From NCBI GenBank assembly GCA_015062745.1, contig SUUB01000008.1, forward strand, positions 1,355 through 38,886: 37,532 bases of DNA, in the 5' to 3' direction. Source of the DNA: Actinomycetaceae bacterium (lineage in GTDB: Bacteria; Actinomycetota; Actinomycetes; Actinomycetales; Actinomycetaceae). The stretch's first letter is position 1. Each line of letters begins with the position of its first letter. Under the pieces are notes generated by a model. It was not told the DNA's origin. It searched no databases and saw nothing but the letters and a program-made list of their open reading frames with translations. A program made the position numbers and the translations under genes. Below are positions 19,749-28,633 of this stretch, in pieces.

Positions 19749-21404
19749 CTACTTGCGATGCGCGCGGTAGTAGGCAATCAAACCGGCGGTAGACGAGTCC
19801 TGGTCGGCCAGCGCCGCCGCATCGCCGGCAATAGCCGGAGCCAGATCCTTGGCCATTTGCTTGCCGAGCTCCACACCCCACTGGTCGAAGGAATCGATAC
19901 CCCAGATGCAACCCTCCACAAACACAATGTGTTCATACAAGGCAATGAGCTGGCCCAGCACCGCCGGGGTCAACGCCGGAGCCATAATCGACGTCGTCGG
20001 CTTATTACCGGTGAAGATACGTGCGGTCACGATCTCCTCCGGAGTGCCCTCCGCCCGTACCTCATCGGCAGTCTTGCCGAAGGCGAGCGCCTTCGTCTGG
20101 GCGAAGAAATTACCGAGGAAGAGCTCATGCTGGTCCGAATCGCCGTCCCGCAGGGCGTAGGTCGGATTGGCGAAGGCGATGAAGTCGGCGGGGATAAGCT
20201 GCGTGCCCTGGTGGATCAACTGGTAGAAGGCGTGCTGGCCATTTGTACCCGGTTCGCCCCAAAAGACCTCGCCGGTGGTGGTGGTTACATCACTGCCATC
20301 CCAGCGCACCCGCTTGCCATTGGATTCCATGGTCAACTGCTGCAGGTAGGCGGGGAATCGATGCAGGTACTGCGAGTACGGCAGCACCGCATGCGTTCCG
20401 GCTCCGAAGAAGTTGGAGTACCACACTCCGAGCAGGCCCATGAGCAGCGGCACATTCTCCGCCGCCGGAGCCTCGGCGAAATGGCGATCCATGGCGTGGA
20501 AACCAGCCAGGAAATCGGTGAAGTTCTCCGGACCGATGGCGATGGCAAGCGAGGTCCCAACGGCGGAGTCCACGGAATAGCGGCCACCCACCCAGTTCCA
20601 GAATCCGAACGCGTTTGCGGGATCGATGCCGAACTCGGCTACCTTCTCCAGGTTGGTGGACACGGCGATGAAGTGCCGGGCGACGGCGTCGTCCGCGCTG
20701 ATGCCGCGCGCGGCAAGTTGTTCGAGCAGCCAGCTGCGGCACGCCTTTGCATTCGTAATGGTCTCCAGCGTGGTGAACGTCTTGGAGGCGACGATAAACA
20801 GAACTGTTTCCGGGTCAACGCCTTTGAGGGTCTCCCCCACATCCGTCGGGTCGATATTGGAGATGAATCGGCACTCCAAGCCTTCCTGCACATAGGGTTT
20901 GAGAGCCTCGTAGGCCATGACCGGCCCCAGATCGGAGCCCCCGATCCCCACATTGATGATGGTCGTCAGCGGTTTACCCGTTACGCCCGTCCACTCGCCG
21001 GAGCGGATCTTGCGGGCGAAGGAGTAGATCGCATCAAGCACGCTGTGAACGTCGGCAATAACATCCTGGCCATCGACTACCAGTTCATCGGTGCGCGGCC
21101 GCCGGAGCGCGGTGTGCAGCACCGCCCGGTCCTCCGTCACGTTAATGTGCTCACCGGCGTACATGGCGTCGCGGCGGCTCGCCACCCCCACCTGCTCGGC
21201 CAATTCGAGTAGCGCCGCCAGCACGCTCTCGTCCAGGTAATTCTTGGACAGATCCACGTGAAGATCGGCAGCCATGAAGCTGTAACGTTCCGCCCGCGTG
21301 GTATCGGTTGCGAACGCGGCGCGGAAATCCGGGCGGTAGGATGCCGCGAGTTCGGTGAGGCGCTGCCAGGCGGCAGTCTGGGTCGGGTCAATCGGAGAGC
21401 TCAT
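19749..21404 (-). CDS. pgi: Glucose-6-phosphate isomerase
   Basis: ~551 aa with [73 protein letters not shown]. Confidence 0.97.
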   Translation of the reverse strand: MSSPIDPTQTAAWQRLTELAASYRPDFRAAFATDTTRAERYSFMAADLHVDLSKNYLDESVLAALLELAEQVGVASRRDAMYAGEHINVTEDRAVLHTALRRPRTDELVVDGQDVIADVHSVLDAIYSFARKIRSGEWTGVTGKPLTTIINVGIGGSDLGPVMAYEALKPYVQEGLECRFISNIDPTDVGETLKGVDPETVLFIVASKTFTTLETITNAKACRSWLLEQLAARGISADDAVARHFIAVSTNLEKVAEFGIDPANAFGFWNWVGGRYSVDSAVGTSLAIAIGPENFTDFLAGFHAMDRHFAEAPAAENVPLLMGLLGVWYSNFFGAGTHAVLPYSQYLHRFPAYLQQLTMESNGKRVRWDGSDVTTTTGEVFWGEPGTNGQHAFYQLIHQGTQLIPADFIAFANPTYALRDGDSDQHELFLGNFFAQTKALAFGKTADEVRAEGTPEEIVTARIFTGNKPTTSIMAPALTPAVLGQLIALYEHIVFVEGCIWGIDSFDQWGVELGKQMAKDLAPAIAGDAAALADQDSSTAGLIAYYRAHRK

Positions 21405-21588
21405 TCTCAATCCTCAATCTGGTCGGTATTCGGGCTAGCAGGCGGTCGTTGTCACAACCGGGCACGCTAGCCATTCTATCGGGCGACGGTGCCTTCAGCA
21501 GCCCCGCAGGTAAAACTCCAAGTCCGGCCCTCTCCAGGATGCCCCTGAGCACCGGCAGCGGCGCGCGGGCGAAACCCGTTCAGGTACA

Positions 21589-21629
21589 AATCGCCGGTGG
21601 CAGGCTGAACCACACTGCCACCGGCGATT
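21589..21629 (-). terminator. Strong hairpin downstream of the amylopullulanase gene
   Basis: AATCGCCGGTGGCAG (21589-21603) and CTGCCACCGGCGATT (21615-21629), a perfect 15-bp stem with 11-nt loop. Confidence 0.75.
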
Positions 21630-21671
21630 GCCCGGCTCGCACCTCCTACGTCTTAACCGTCAGGCACACAC

Positions 21672-24600
21672 CTACTTGCGGTAGACGCCGAGCGTGTCGG
21701 TCCCGTTGCCGTTCCAGTCACCGGCGAGGACGGTGTCCGAAGGTTCGCCGTAGGCGACGACGTCGTCCGCGGAGCCGCCATTCGCGGAATTGGCAATGTA
21801 GTACTGATTGCCACGGCGTAGCGCAACCGTGTCGGCCGCCCATGGGCCATCGCTGGCACCGTCCCAGTTGCCCACCAACACCTTGTCGGCGGCCCGACCG
21901 TAGTAATAACTCCAGTCGGCGTTGCCGCCCTGCAGGCTGTTGCGCAGATAGAATGCATTGGCTCGCCGCACGGCAACGGTATCCTTCCCATCGCCGTCCC
22001 AGTCACCGGCAAGAATCTCATCGCTGGTGCGGCCGAAGATAAAGCTCTGTTCGGCAGCTCCCCCGCTGAGCGCATTGTTGATGTAGATTGTGGCACCCCG
22101 GCGAACGGAGATGGTATCGCGCCCGTCACCATTCCAGTCACCGACTAGCACGTCGTCACCGCTGCGCCCGAAACGGAAGCGGGTCAATTCGCCGTCGTCG
22201 CCGCGCAACACGAACTCGTTGCTGCCCGTCAGCCGGAACCCGACCTCGTCGCTACCGTCACCGTCCCAGTCACCGGCAATGGGCTCTCCATCTTCCACGA
22301 AATGGAACATGATGTCGGTAACCGATAGGTCCTCGGAGCTCAGGAAGAAGGTGCAGTTGCCCTCGGCCTCACAGCCGCTGACGGTCTGCTTCTGTTCAAG
22401 CACCGCCACGCTGCGACCCGGGATAGTGACTGTGCCGTTATCCCACACGGTCTGCTTAACAATCTCGTCGCTGCCATCCTGCTGGATCTGTGACAGTGCC
22501 AGGTCACTACCATCCATGCCTTCGATGGCCTCGGTGATCGTGTCAGGCGAGGCATTGAAAACAACCAGGAGGCCGTCACGCTCGGGGTCAATATCGGTGC
22601 CCACAGTGTCGTCGATTCGCATCACGAGCAGACCGGGCGTCGCGTCCGGACCAGCGTTCGGGAAGGAGACCTTTTCCTTGATAAGATCCGCGTCATCCAA
22701 GGTGAACAAGTCCGAACTGGAACGCAGGCGGAGCAGATCGAGGGCCTGCTCATGCGACGCCGTCATGGCCGCCGCATCCGGCACCATATCCGCGTTCGAC
22801 AGGTAGGGCCGCATGGCATCCCAACGCGAAGAATTATCGCGCGCCGGTGGTAGACCAACTCCGAAGTTACTCGTCTGCCCCGACCAGTCAATCGCATTGA
22901 ACCAGTCACCGGAGTTGTACGAGTTACGGTCCAGCGACTTACTGCGCAACAGATCGGTACCGCCATGCCAGAACACGGGTGACTGGCCGAGGGTGACCGT
23001 GGCCAGGGAGAGGGTGTTCATGCGCACCCTGTCCTCCATGCTGGAGCCCATCGGCATCTTCCACACGTTGAGATCGTAAAGGGTCTCATTATCGTGCGCA
23101 TCAACGTAGTTCACCGACTCATACGGCTGGGTGGCATACCCAACACTGGCACCGTTGAAGGTTATCTCGGCGCCGGTCTTCTGGGTCCCGTCCGCCGCAG
23201 TGATGGTAAAGTCGCTCAGATTACCGGCCATGCCGATTCGGATCGTGTCGGTGTAGGAGCGCAACTGGTCGGCGTCGCCACCGGCAATGCCGTTCGGATC
23301 GGTGTACAAGCCGTTGCCGAAGCCCTGCGTATCATTCTTACCGTCGGACTGAGCGCCATGCACGGCGTCGCGCAGCCTGTCATTGAAGGTACCAATCCCG
23401 GTGCCGCCGAGGGTTCCTTGCATGGACGGCTCGAAACGGGACCCGTCAGCGGTGGTGCCGAAGGCCCAGCCCTCGCCGTACAGGTACATGGACTTTCCAT
23501 CGACGCCGTCTTCGGCCAGGGTCAGTTCATCGAGCGCCGCGCGGATCTTGCGCATGGAGTCCACGGAGTTGAACTCCATGAGGTCGAAACGGAAGCCGTC
23601 GACCTTGTAGTCCTTCGCCCATGTCACCAGCGAGTCGATCATGAGATCTTCCGCCATGGCATGCTCCGTCGCGTATTCGGCGCAGCACGGGCTGTTCAGA
23701 GTCTGCCCCGCATAGCCCAATCGGTGGTAGTAGCCCGGCACGACCTTCTCGAACACGGAGGCGTCATCCTGCCCGCAGGCGTAGGTGTGGTTGAACACCT
23801 CATCCAGAACCACCTGGTAGCCGGCGGCATGCAGGTTGCCCACCATGGACCGGAACTCCGCGGTGCGCGCGGCACCATCCTGGTTGCCTTCACTGGCGTA
23901 AGAGCCCTCCGGGGTTGTGTAGTGGAAGGGATCGTAGCCCCAGTTGTAGCCGTCCTGATCGGCCACGGCCATCACGGCGTCCTGTTGCTCGCTCGAGTCA
24001 GGAGCCGCATTCGGCACCTGCGCCACCTGCTGAGCGGACCGGTCCTCCGGGATAGAAGCGATATCGTAGGTCGGCAGCAGATGGATGGTGTTCATTCCCG
24101 CACCGGATAGTTCCCTGAGCTCCGTCATACCGGCAGAATCGGAGACTCCGAAGGCCGCGTAGGTGCCACGAAGATCCTCGGGTACCGTCTCATCGCCGAT
24201 GGAGAAGTCACGCACGTGCATTTCCAGAATGGCACGATCGGAGAATTGGGCGATCACGGGCGACGCCGTCTCGCTCCACACCTCTGGCATGGCCTCCGGA
24301 TCGTCCAGGTTCACGATGACGGACCGTTTCGAGTCGGTTGTCAGGCCCACCGAATTGGGGTCGGTGACGATATTGTGCACCACGGTGCCGGCGATAGCCT
24401 CCTGTTTCTCATCACCGGCGGTTATTGCCGTCGGAGGCACATATACCTCCACGTCATACAGGTAGGCCCGGTTGGCCCACGTGGCCTCGCCCGTAATCGT
24501 CCACGAGCCATCGCCCTGACGTTCCATGGGAAGCTCTTGCGGCTCGCCGGTACCGGCAAGATCGTCGTACAGGCGCAGTGTCACCGACTGTGCGGTCGGT

Positions 24601-27600
24601 GCCCACAGCGAAAGTGTTGGCGTCTTCCCCGAGAAGGAAACACCTTGCTCCCGCTGCGTTGCCTTCTCCGCGTACAGGGCATCGAGCACCCGTGCTGTCT
24701 GCAGCGACGAGAAGGCGACGGGGCTTCCGTTGGTTTCGGTCTGTAATACCTCTATTTCGCCAGTCAGGATCGACTCCAACAAGTCCCTGTCAAGAGGCTC
24801 CTCCGGCGTGAGTGCCACATAATCCTTGCGCGCCGAGGTGTACTTGGCGGTCAGGTAGGGATCCTGCTCCTTCTGCTCGGCGGTCAGCCCTCCCGGTTTC
24901 ACTTTCAGGGCGATACTCCCGTCAGCTCCGGAAACACTGGCGCCCTGGCGTGTAATCCCGCCATTCTTCGCATAGTAGAGCGTATATGTGGCACCGTCGG
25001 TGGCTACATCGGCCGGCCAGGCGAAGGTCTCCTCATCCAGCCAGTACCCGATTGCCTGTCCGTCTCCCGCCACCGGAATATCCGTGACCTCCAGCGTGAG
25101 GATATGGGTGGACGGATCGTAGGTGAACACGGCGAGCTTGCCCGCCGGTACCGCGTCGAACTGGTAGTTCGGCGAGCCACCGGCGCCGTTCCCGTCCCTG
25201 CCGTAGGCAACATCCCAGCTCAGCGACTCCGATACCTTCGCTTCAATAGCCGTGGCGGGAAGCTGCGTCGTCGAGAAGGTGAAGATACCGTCCCCGTCCG
25301 GATCCGTCATAAGGGTGGCCAGGCACGCGGGATCCCAGTCCTGCACGCAGCCCACCGCGGCGTTGAAGTTGCCCGGCACCGTGTAGGCCGGGTGTTCGGC
25401 GGTATTGAAGAACTCGTGGGTTTTCGCGTTGTAGTAGAAGGTGACCGGACCTTCCTGTTGCACGGTGTATGCCACGTTGGCACCACCCGGCACCGCTCCC
25501 GCCCCGAAATTCACATCCCAGGTACCACCGAGCGCGATCTTATACTCGTAGCTTCCGGCCGGCAGGGTGAAAGTACCGCTATACCAGTCGGTGCCCGCCA
25601 CGGCGGTCAACCGCGATTCTTCACATGCGGGCTGCCAGTTGCCCGTACACCCCAAGGCAAGCTGGTGTGTGCCGGGAATAGCCACTATGTCGCTCGTATC
25701 ACCGCCGGACTCCTGCGCACCGATCGATTGATTGACGCCCAGCGAACCGAACCCGGTATTAGCAGCCACGTTCCCTTCGGCGTCCACGGAGATTGCCCGG
25801 TACTCGATGAGTGTTCCCTCGTTCAGGCCGCTGACATCGTGGAAAACGCGCGGTGAATCGCCGGTTGCCGTTCCCAGGCTCGTCCACTCCTCGCTGCCCG
25901 CGATCCGGTAGGCGAAGGTCGTCTCCGCCCAACGATCATCCTGAACGGTGGCCGTGACGGGAACCAGGGATTCACTGACGTTCTGCCCGGCCAGCGTGGT
26001 TGTCTGTACCGTCAGGGCCTCACCGGATGCCGGCGTGACTACCACTGCCTGTTCGTCAGCGGCAGCAACTTGCCGATCCGCCCGGTACACGACGGCGGAC
26101 AGTGCGGGAACCGTGACAGTCACCTGACCGGCGGCGTCGGCCGTGAGGCCATCGCCAGTCCCGTACACCGCGGTGTAGGAGGCCCCCGGAGTCAGCGTGG
26201 TGAAAGTCGCCGTGGAAGCCGCAGTCGCGTTGTTGACGGCGACGACGTATTCGATCTTCTCGTCTCGATCCACCCGAGAGAAGGCGTAAACACCGGGCCC
26301 CTTCTCCGCGTAGAGCTCGATTTGTGCTCCGGTGCGCAGCGCCGGTGTGGAAGAGCGTAGCGTGGCGACGTCGGAAATCGTTGTGTACAGCGTCGTCGTC
26401 TGATCGTAGTGGTCACCGGAACCGAAGGTGCTGCCGTCCAACAGCTGCTGGTTCTGATACTCGGCGGTTTGGGAAGCGAAGAGCGACTGGCGCGCATCCT
26501 TGTCATTTCCGGTTCCCGCAAATCCCTGCTCGTCGCCGTAGTAGACGACCGGCTGGCCGCGGGTGAGGAACATGATCTCGTGCGCCAGAACACTACGTGC
26601 CTCCGGTTGGTCCGCTCCTGCGGAGTTCAACAGGTATCCGATCCGGCCCATGTCATGATTGCCGAGGAAAGTCGGCATATCACCGGCATTCGATGAAGCG
26701 GTGGTGAAATAGTCGTCCGCGGCAAAGATACCGGCCAGTGACTGCGCCGTGTAGCCGCTCGCGTAGTTCTTCACCGAGTCTTGGAAACCGAAGTCAAGGG
26801 TCGCTCCCATATCGGTTTGCCGCACGTAGGGCGCCCGGTCGGTGGCGGCATTGTCGTAGACCTCTCCAAAGGTGAAGAAGTCCGGATTCGTCGCGGCGGC
26901 GTGCTCGGAGATCCCCGCAGTCCAGTCCTTCCAGAATTGGAAGTTCACATGCTTGGCGGTGTCAATGCGGAAACCGTCGATTCCGAAGTCCATCCATGCC
27001 TTGTACACGTCCTCGAAGGTCTGTTCGACCACCGGATTCTCGGTCATGAGGTCGTCCAGCCCATCGAAGTCGCCGTAGGTGACTGACTCTCCTGACCAGG
27101 TGGAATTGCCGCGGTTGTGATACAGCGTCACGTCGTTGAGTTCGGCGGGGACGACGTCGCCCTGCCGCTGCGGAACGTAGGGGAATGATGTGGCGGCATC
27201 GAGCTCCGGGAAGGTCGTCCCGGCAATCGCCGCCGGATCGAAGGACTGCCCCGAGGCGTCCTTGTACGGCGAGTCCGCTAGCGAGATGTACGACGTCGAA
27301 TCGCCCTGGTAGTCGATGAGGTCGGCGGTGTGGTTGACGATAATGTCGAAGTACACCTTGATACCGCGCGAGTGCGCATCCTCGATGAAGGCCTTGAACT
27401 CGTCATTGGTGCCCAGGTGGGGATCAAGCTGAGTAAAGTCGGTCACCCAGTAGCCGTGGTATCCGGCCGAAGCATCGCTGCCGCTACCCTGCACGGGCTG
27501 GTTCTTGAAGGAGGGTGTCAACCAGATGGCCGTTGTCCCCAGGGACTCGATGTAATCGAGCCTCTCGCGCAGTCCGGCGATGTCACCACCCTGATAGAAG

Positions 27601-28160
27601 CCCTTATTCGTCGGGTCGTACCCCGATACCAGCGGATCACTGTCCAATCCCCCGGTGTCATTGGAGCTGTCACCGTTGGCAAAACGATCGGTGAGGACGA
27701 AGTAGAAGTTCTCGCCACCTCCACGAGACGCCGGCGCGGCGATAAGCGCGTCGTCGGCGGCACTGTAGGACGTGTCGCCGAGGTCCAACGCCACTCCCAC
27801 TTTGTTGGTCGCGGAGTTGAATTGGAAGGTGACCTGGGTATCGCCGGCCACGGTGATCGGCATATTCGCGTCACCGTTGCCCCACGAGTTGTCCCAGGAA
27901 TGTCCACCAACGATCTTGTACTCCCACGATCCGGCGGGCACGGTGGCGGTGAATTCGTATATGCCCTCCGAGGTCTCGGTGAGTTCGGTAGCGGTACACT
28001 TCTCATCCCAGTCAGCGCAGGTGGAAATCTCACTTTGCAGATCTCCAGCCAAAGAATACGGCCCATCCGCAGCCGCCGCCGGCAGTCCGGGGAGCGCGAC
28101 CAGGCCGCCGGCGGCCAGTGCGCCGGCTCCAAGCAGTGCAGTTATACGTCGGGTGTGCAT
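21672..28160 (-). CDS. Secreted bifunctional amylopullulanase: X25-like modules, GH13 alpha-amylase, PUD/CBM48, GH13 pullulanase, C-terminal FG-GAP/VCBS-like repeats
   Basis: 2162 aa with a signal peptide (MHTRRITALLGAGALAAGGLVALPGLPAAAA). Amylase motifs DIIVNHTADL, DGFRIDTAKHVN, FGEVYD, FLGNHDMGR; pullulanase motifs VVLDEVFNHTY, DGFRFDLMEFN, YGEGWAF, YVDAHDNETLYD; C-terminal series of (D/N)W(D/N)G(D/N)GxDTxxVRR repeats. RBS GGAGGGAACAATG. Confidence 0.93.
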   Translation of the reverse strand: MHTRRITALLGAGALAAGGLVALPGLPAAAADGPYSLAGDLQSEISTCADWDEKCTATELTETSEGIYEFTATVPAGSWEYKIVGGHSWDNSWGNGDANMPITVAGDTQVTFQFNSATNKVGVALDLGDTSYSAADDALIAAPASRGGGENFYFVLTDRFANGDSSNDTGGLDSDPLVSGYDPTNKGFYQGGDIAGLRERLDYIESLGTTAIWLTPSFKNQPVQGSGSDASAGYHGYWVTDFTQLDPHLGTNDEFKAFIEDAHSRGIKVYFDIIVNHTADLIDYQGDSTSYISLADSPYKDASGQSFDPAAIAGTTFPELDAATSFPYVPQRQGDVVPAELNDVTLYHNRGNSTWSGESVTYGDFDGLDDLMTENPVVEQTFEDVYKAWMDFGIDGFRIDTAKHVNFQFWKDWTAGISEHAAATNPDFFTFGEVYDNAATDRAPYVRQTDMGATLDFGFQDSVKNYASGYTAQSLAGIFAADDYFTTASSNAGDMPTFLGNHDMGRIGYLLNSAGADQPEARSVLAHEIMFLTRGQPVVYYGDEQGFAGTGNDKDARQSLFASQTAEYQNQQLLDGSTFGSGDHYDQTTTLYTTISDVATLRSSTPALRTGAQIELYAEKGPGVYAFSRVDRDEKIEYVVAVNNATAASTATFTTLTPGASYTAVYGTGDGLTADAAGQVTVTVPALSAVVYRADRQVAAADEQAVVVTPASGEALTVQTTTLAGQNVSESLVPVTATVQDDRWAETTFAYRIAGSEEWTSLGTATGDSPRVFHDVSGLNEGTLIEYRAISVDAEGNVAANTGFGSLGVNQSIGAQESGGDTSDIVAIPGTHQLALGCTGNWQPACEESRLTAVAGTDWYSGTFTLPAGSYEYKIALGGTWDVNFGAGAVPGGANVAYTVQQEGPVTFYYNAKTHEFFNTAEHPAYTVPGNFNAAVGCVQDWDPACLATLMTDPDGDGIFTFSTTQLPATAIEAKVSESLSWDVAYGRDGNGAGGSPNYQFDAVPAGKLAVFTYDPSTHILTLEVTDIPVAGDGQAIGYWLDEETFAWPADVATDGATYTLYYAKNGGITRQGASVSGADGSIALKVKPGGLTAEQKEQDPYLTAKYTSARKDYVALTPEEPLDRDLLESILTGEIEVLQTETNGSPVAFSSLQTARVLDALYAEKATQREQGVSFSGKTPTLSLWAPTAQSVTLRLYDDLAGTGEPQELPMERQGDGSWTITGEATWANRAYLYDVEVYVPPTAITAGDEKQEAIAGTVVHNIVTDPNSVGLTTDSKRSVIVNLDDPEAMPEVWSETASPVIAQFSDRAILEMHVRDFSIGDETVPEDLRGTYAAFGVSDSAGMTELRELSGAGMNTIHLLPTYDIASIPEDRSAQQVAQVPNAAPDSSEQQDAVMAVADQDGYNWGYDPFHYTTPEGSYASEGNQDGAARTAEFRSMVGNLHAAGYQVVLDEVFNHTYACGQDDASVFEKVVPGYYHRLGYAGQTLNSPCCAEYATEHAMAEDLMIDSLVTWAKDYKVDGFRFDLMEFNSVDSMRKIRAALDELTLAEDGVDGKSMYLYGEGWAFGTTADGSRFEPSMQGTLGGTGIGTFNDRLRDAVHGAQSDGKNDTQGFGNGLYTDPNGIAGGDADQLRSYTDTIRIGMAGNLSDFTITAADGTQKTGAEITFNGASVGYATQPYESVNYVDAHDNETLYDLNVWKMPMGSSMEDRVRMNTLSLATVTLGQSPVFWHGGTDLLRSKSLDRNSYNSGDWFNAIDWSGQTSNFGVGLPPARDNSSRWDAMRPYLSNADMVPDAAAMTASHEQALDLLRLRSSSDLFTLDDADLIKEKVSFPNAGPDATPGLLVMRIDDTVGTDIDPERDGLLVVFNASPDTITEAIEGMDGSDLALSQIQQDGSDEIVKQTVWDNGTVTIPGRSVAVLEQKQTVSGCEAEGNCTFFLSSEDLSVTDIMFHFVEDGEPIAGDWDGDGSDEVGFRLTGSNEFVLRGDDGELTRFRFGRSGDDVLVGDWNGDGRDTISVRRGATIYINNALSGGAAEQSFIFGRTSDEILAGDWDGDGKDTVAVRRANAFYLRNSLQGGNADWSYYYGRAADKVLVGNWDGASDGPWAADTVALRRGNQYYIANSANGGSADDVVAYGEPSDTVLAGDWNGNGTDTLGVYRK

Positions 28161-28223
28161 TGTTCCCTCCAGGTCGTGGACGCGGCACGGCTACGTGCAG
28201 CGGTAGGCCCTTATATGGCCACG

Positions 28224-28252
28224 ATGCTAAAAGGACATCCGTCTCTCTGCAA
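28224..28252 (-). promoter_or_regulatory. Putative promoter of the amylopullulanase gene
   Basis: On the minus strand: TTGCAG - 17 nt - TAGCAT, ~60 nt upstream of the start codon. Confidence 0.5.
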
Positions 28253-28263
28253 CAGATTTCCTC

Positions 28264-28380
28264 AATTCTGCAAAAAATGACACACATCACGCTGCTCGCC
28301 AGAGGAGTAAAACCCGTGGACTCACGCTTATTCGGCCAAGAACCCGCCTGTGACGCAAGTCGGAATTCTGCAAAAAACGA
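28264..28380. promoter_or_regulatory. Direct motif pair AATTCTGCAAAAAA(T/C)GA, candidate regulator half-sites
   Basis: AATTCTGCAAAAAATGA at 28264-28280 and AATTCTGCAAAAAACGA at 28364-28380, starts exactly 100 nt apart. A further CTGCAA at 28247. Confidence 0.45.
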
Positions 28381-28389
28381 TCTGCGGCA

Positions 28390-28481
28390 GGGTGGACGGG
28401 CGGGGCGGATACGGGGCGCGCACAGGGTGGACGGGCGGAGCGGATACGGGGGCGCGCACAGGGTAGACGGAAGGGGCGTAC
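28390..28481. repeat. 35-36-nt tandem repeat (two full copies and one degenerate partial)
   Basis: GGGTGGACGGGCGGGGCGGATACGGGGCGCGCACA (28390-28424), GGGTGGACGGGCGGAGCGGATACGGGGGCGCGCACA (28425-28460), GGGTAGACGGAAGGGGCGTAC (28461-28481). Confidence 0.9.
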
Positions 28482-28493
28482 AAAGGCGGATGG

Positions 28494-28574
28494 AAGACCG
28501 CACACCGGATCCATACAAGACCGCACACCGGTTGCATACAAGACCGCACCGAATGCATACAAGACCGCACACCG
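28494..28574. repeat. 21-23-nt tandem repeat, about 3.6 copies
   Basis: AAGACCGCACACCGGATCCATAC, AAGACCGCACACCGGTTGCATAC, AAGACCGCACCGAATGCATAC, AAGACCGCACACCG (28494, 28517, 28540, 28561). Confidence 0.9.
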
Positions 28575-28589
28575 CACGCGTATTAGGCC

Positions 28590-28619
28590 TTGACTCCCAC
28601 CACGGCTATGCCATAAGAG
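28590..28619 (+). promoter_or_regulatory. Putative promoter of the phosphofructokinase gene
   Basis: TTGACT (28590-28595), 18-nt spacer, TAAGAG (28614-28619), just upstream of the inferred GTG start. Confidence 0.4.
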
Positions 28620-28633
28620 GGCACAATAGAAGA

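Noticed and set aside
19653-21212. 519-aa plus-strand ORF antisense to pgi
   Set aside because: Opposite a clear glucose-6-phosphate isomerase gene; composition is typical of a complementary-strand artefact.
28118-28633. N-terminal extension of the pfkA ORF upstream of the GTG at 28634
   Set aside because: Translates tandem DNA repeats and overlaps the divergent amylopullulanase start. The conserved PFK domain begins only about 9 codons after 28634.
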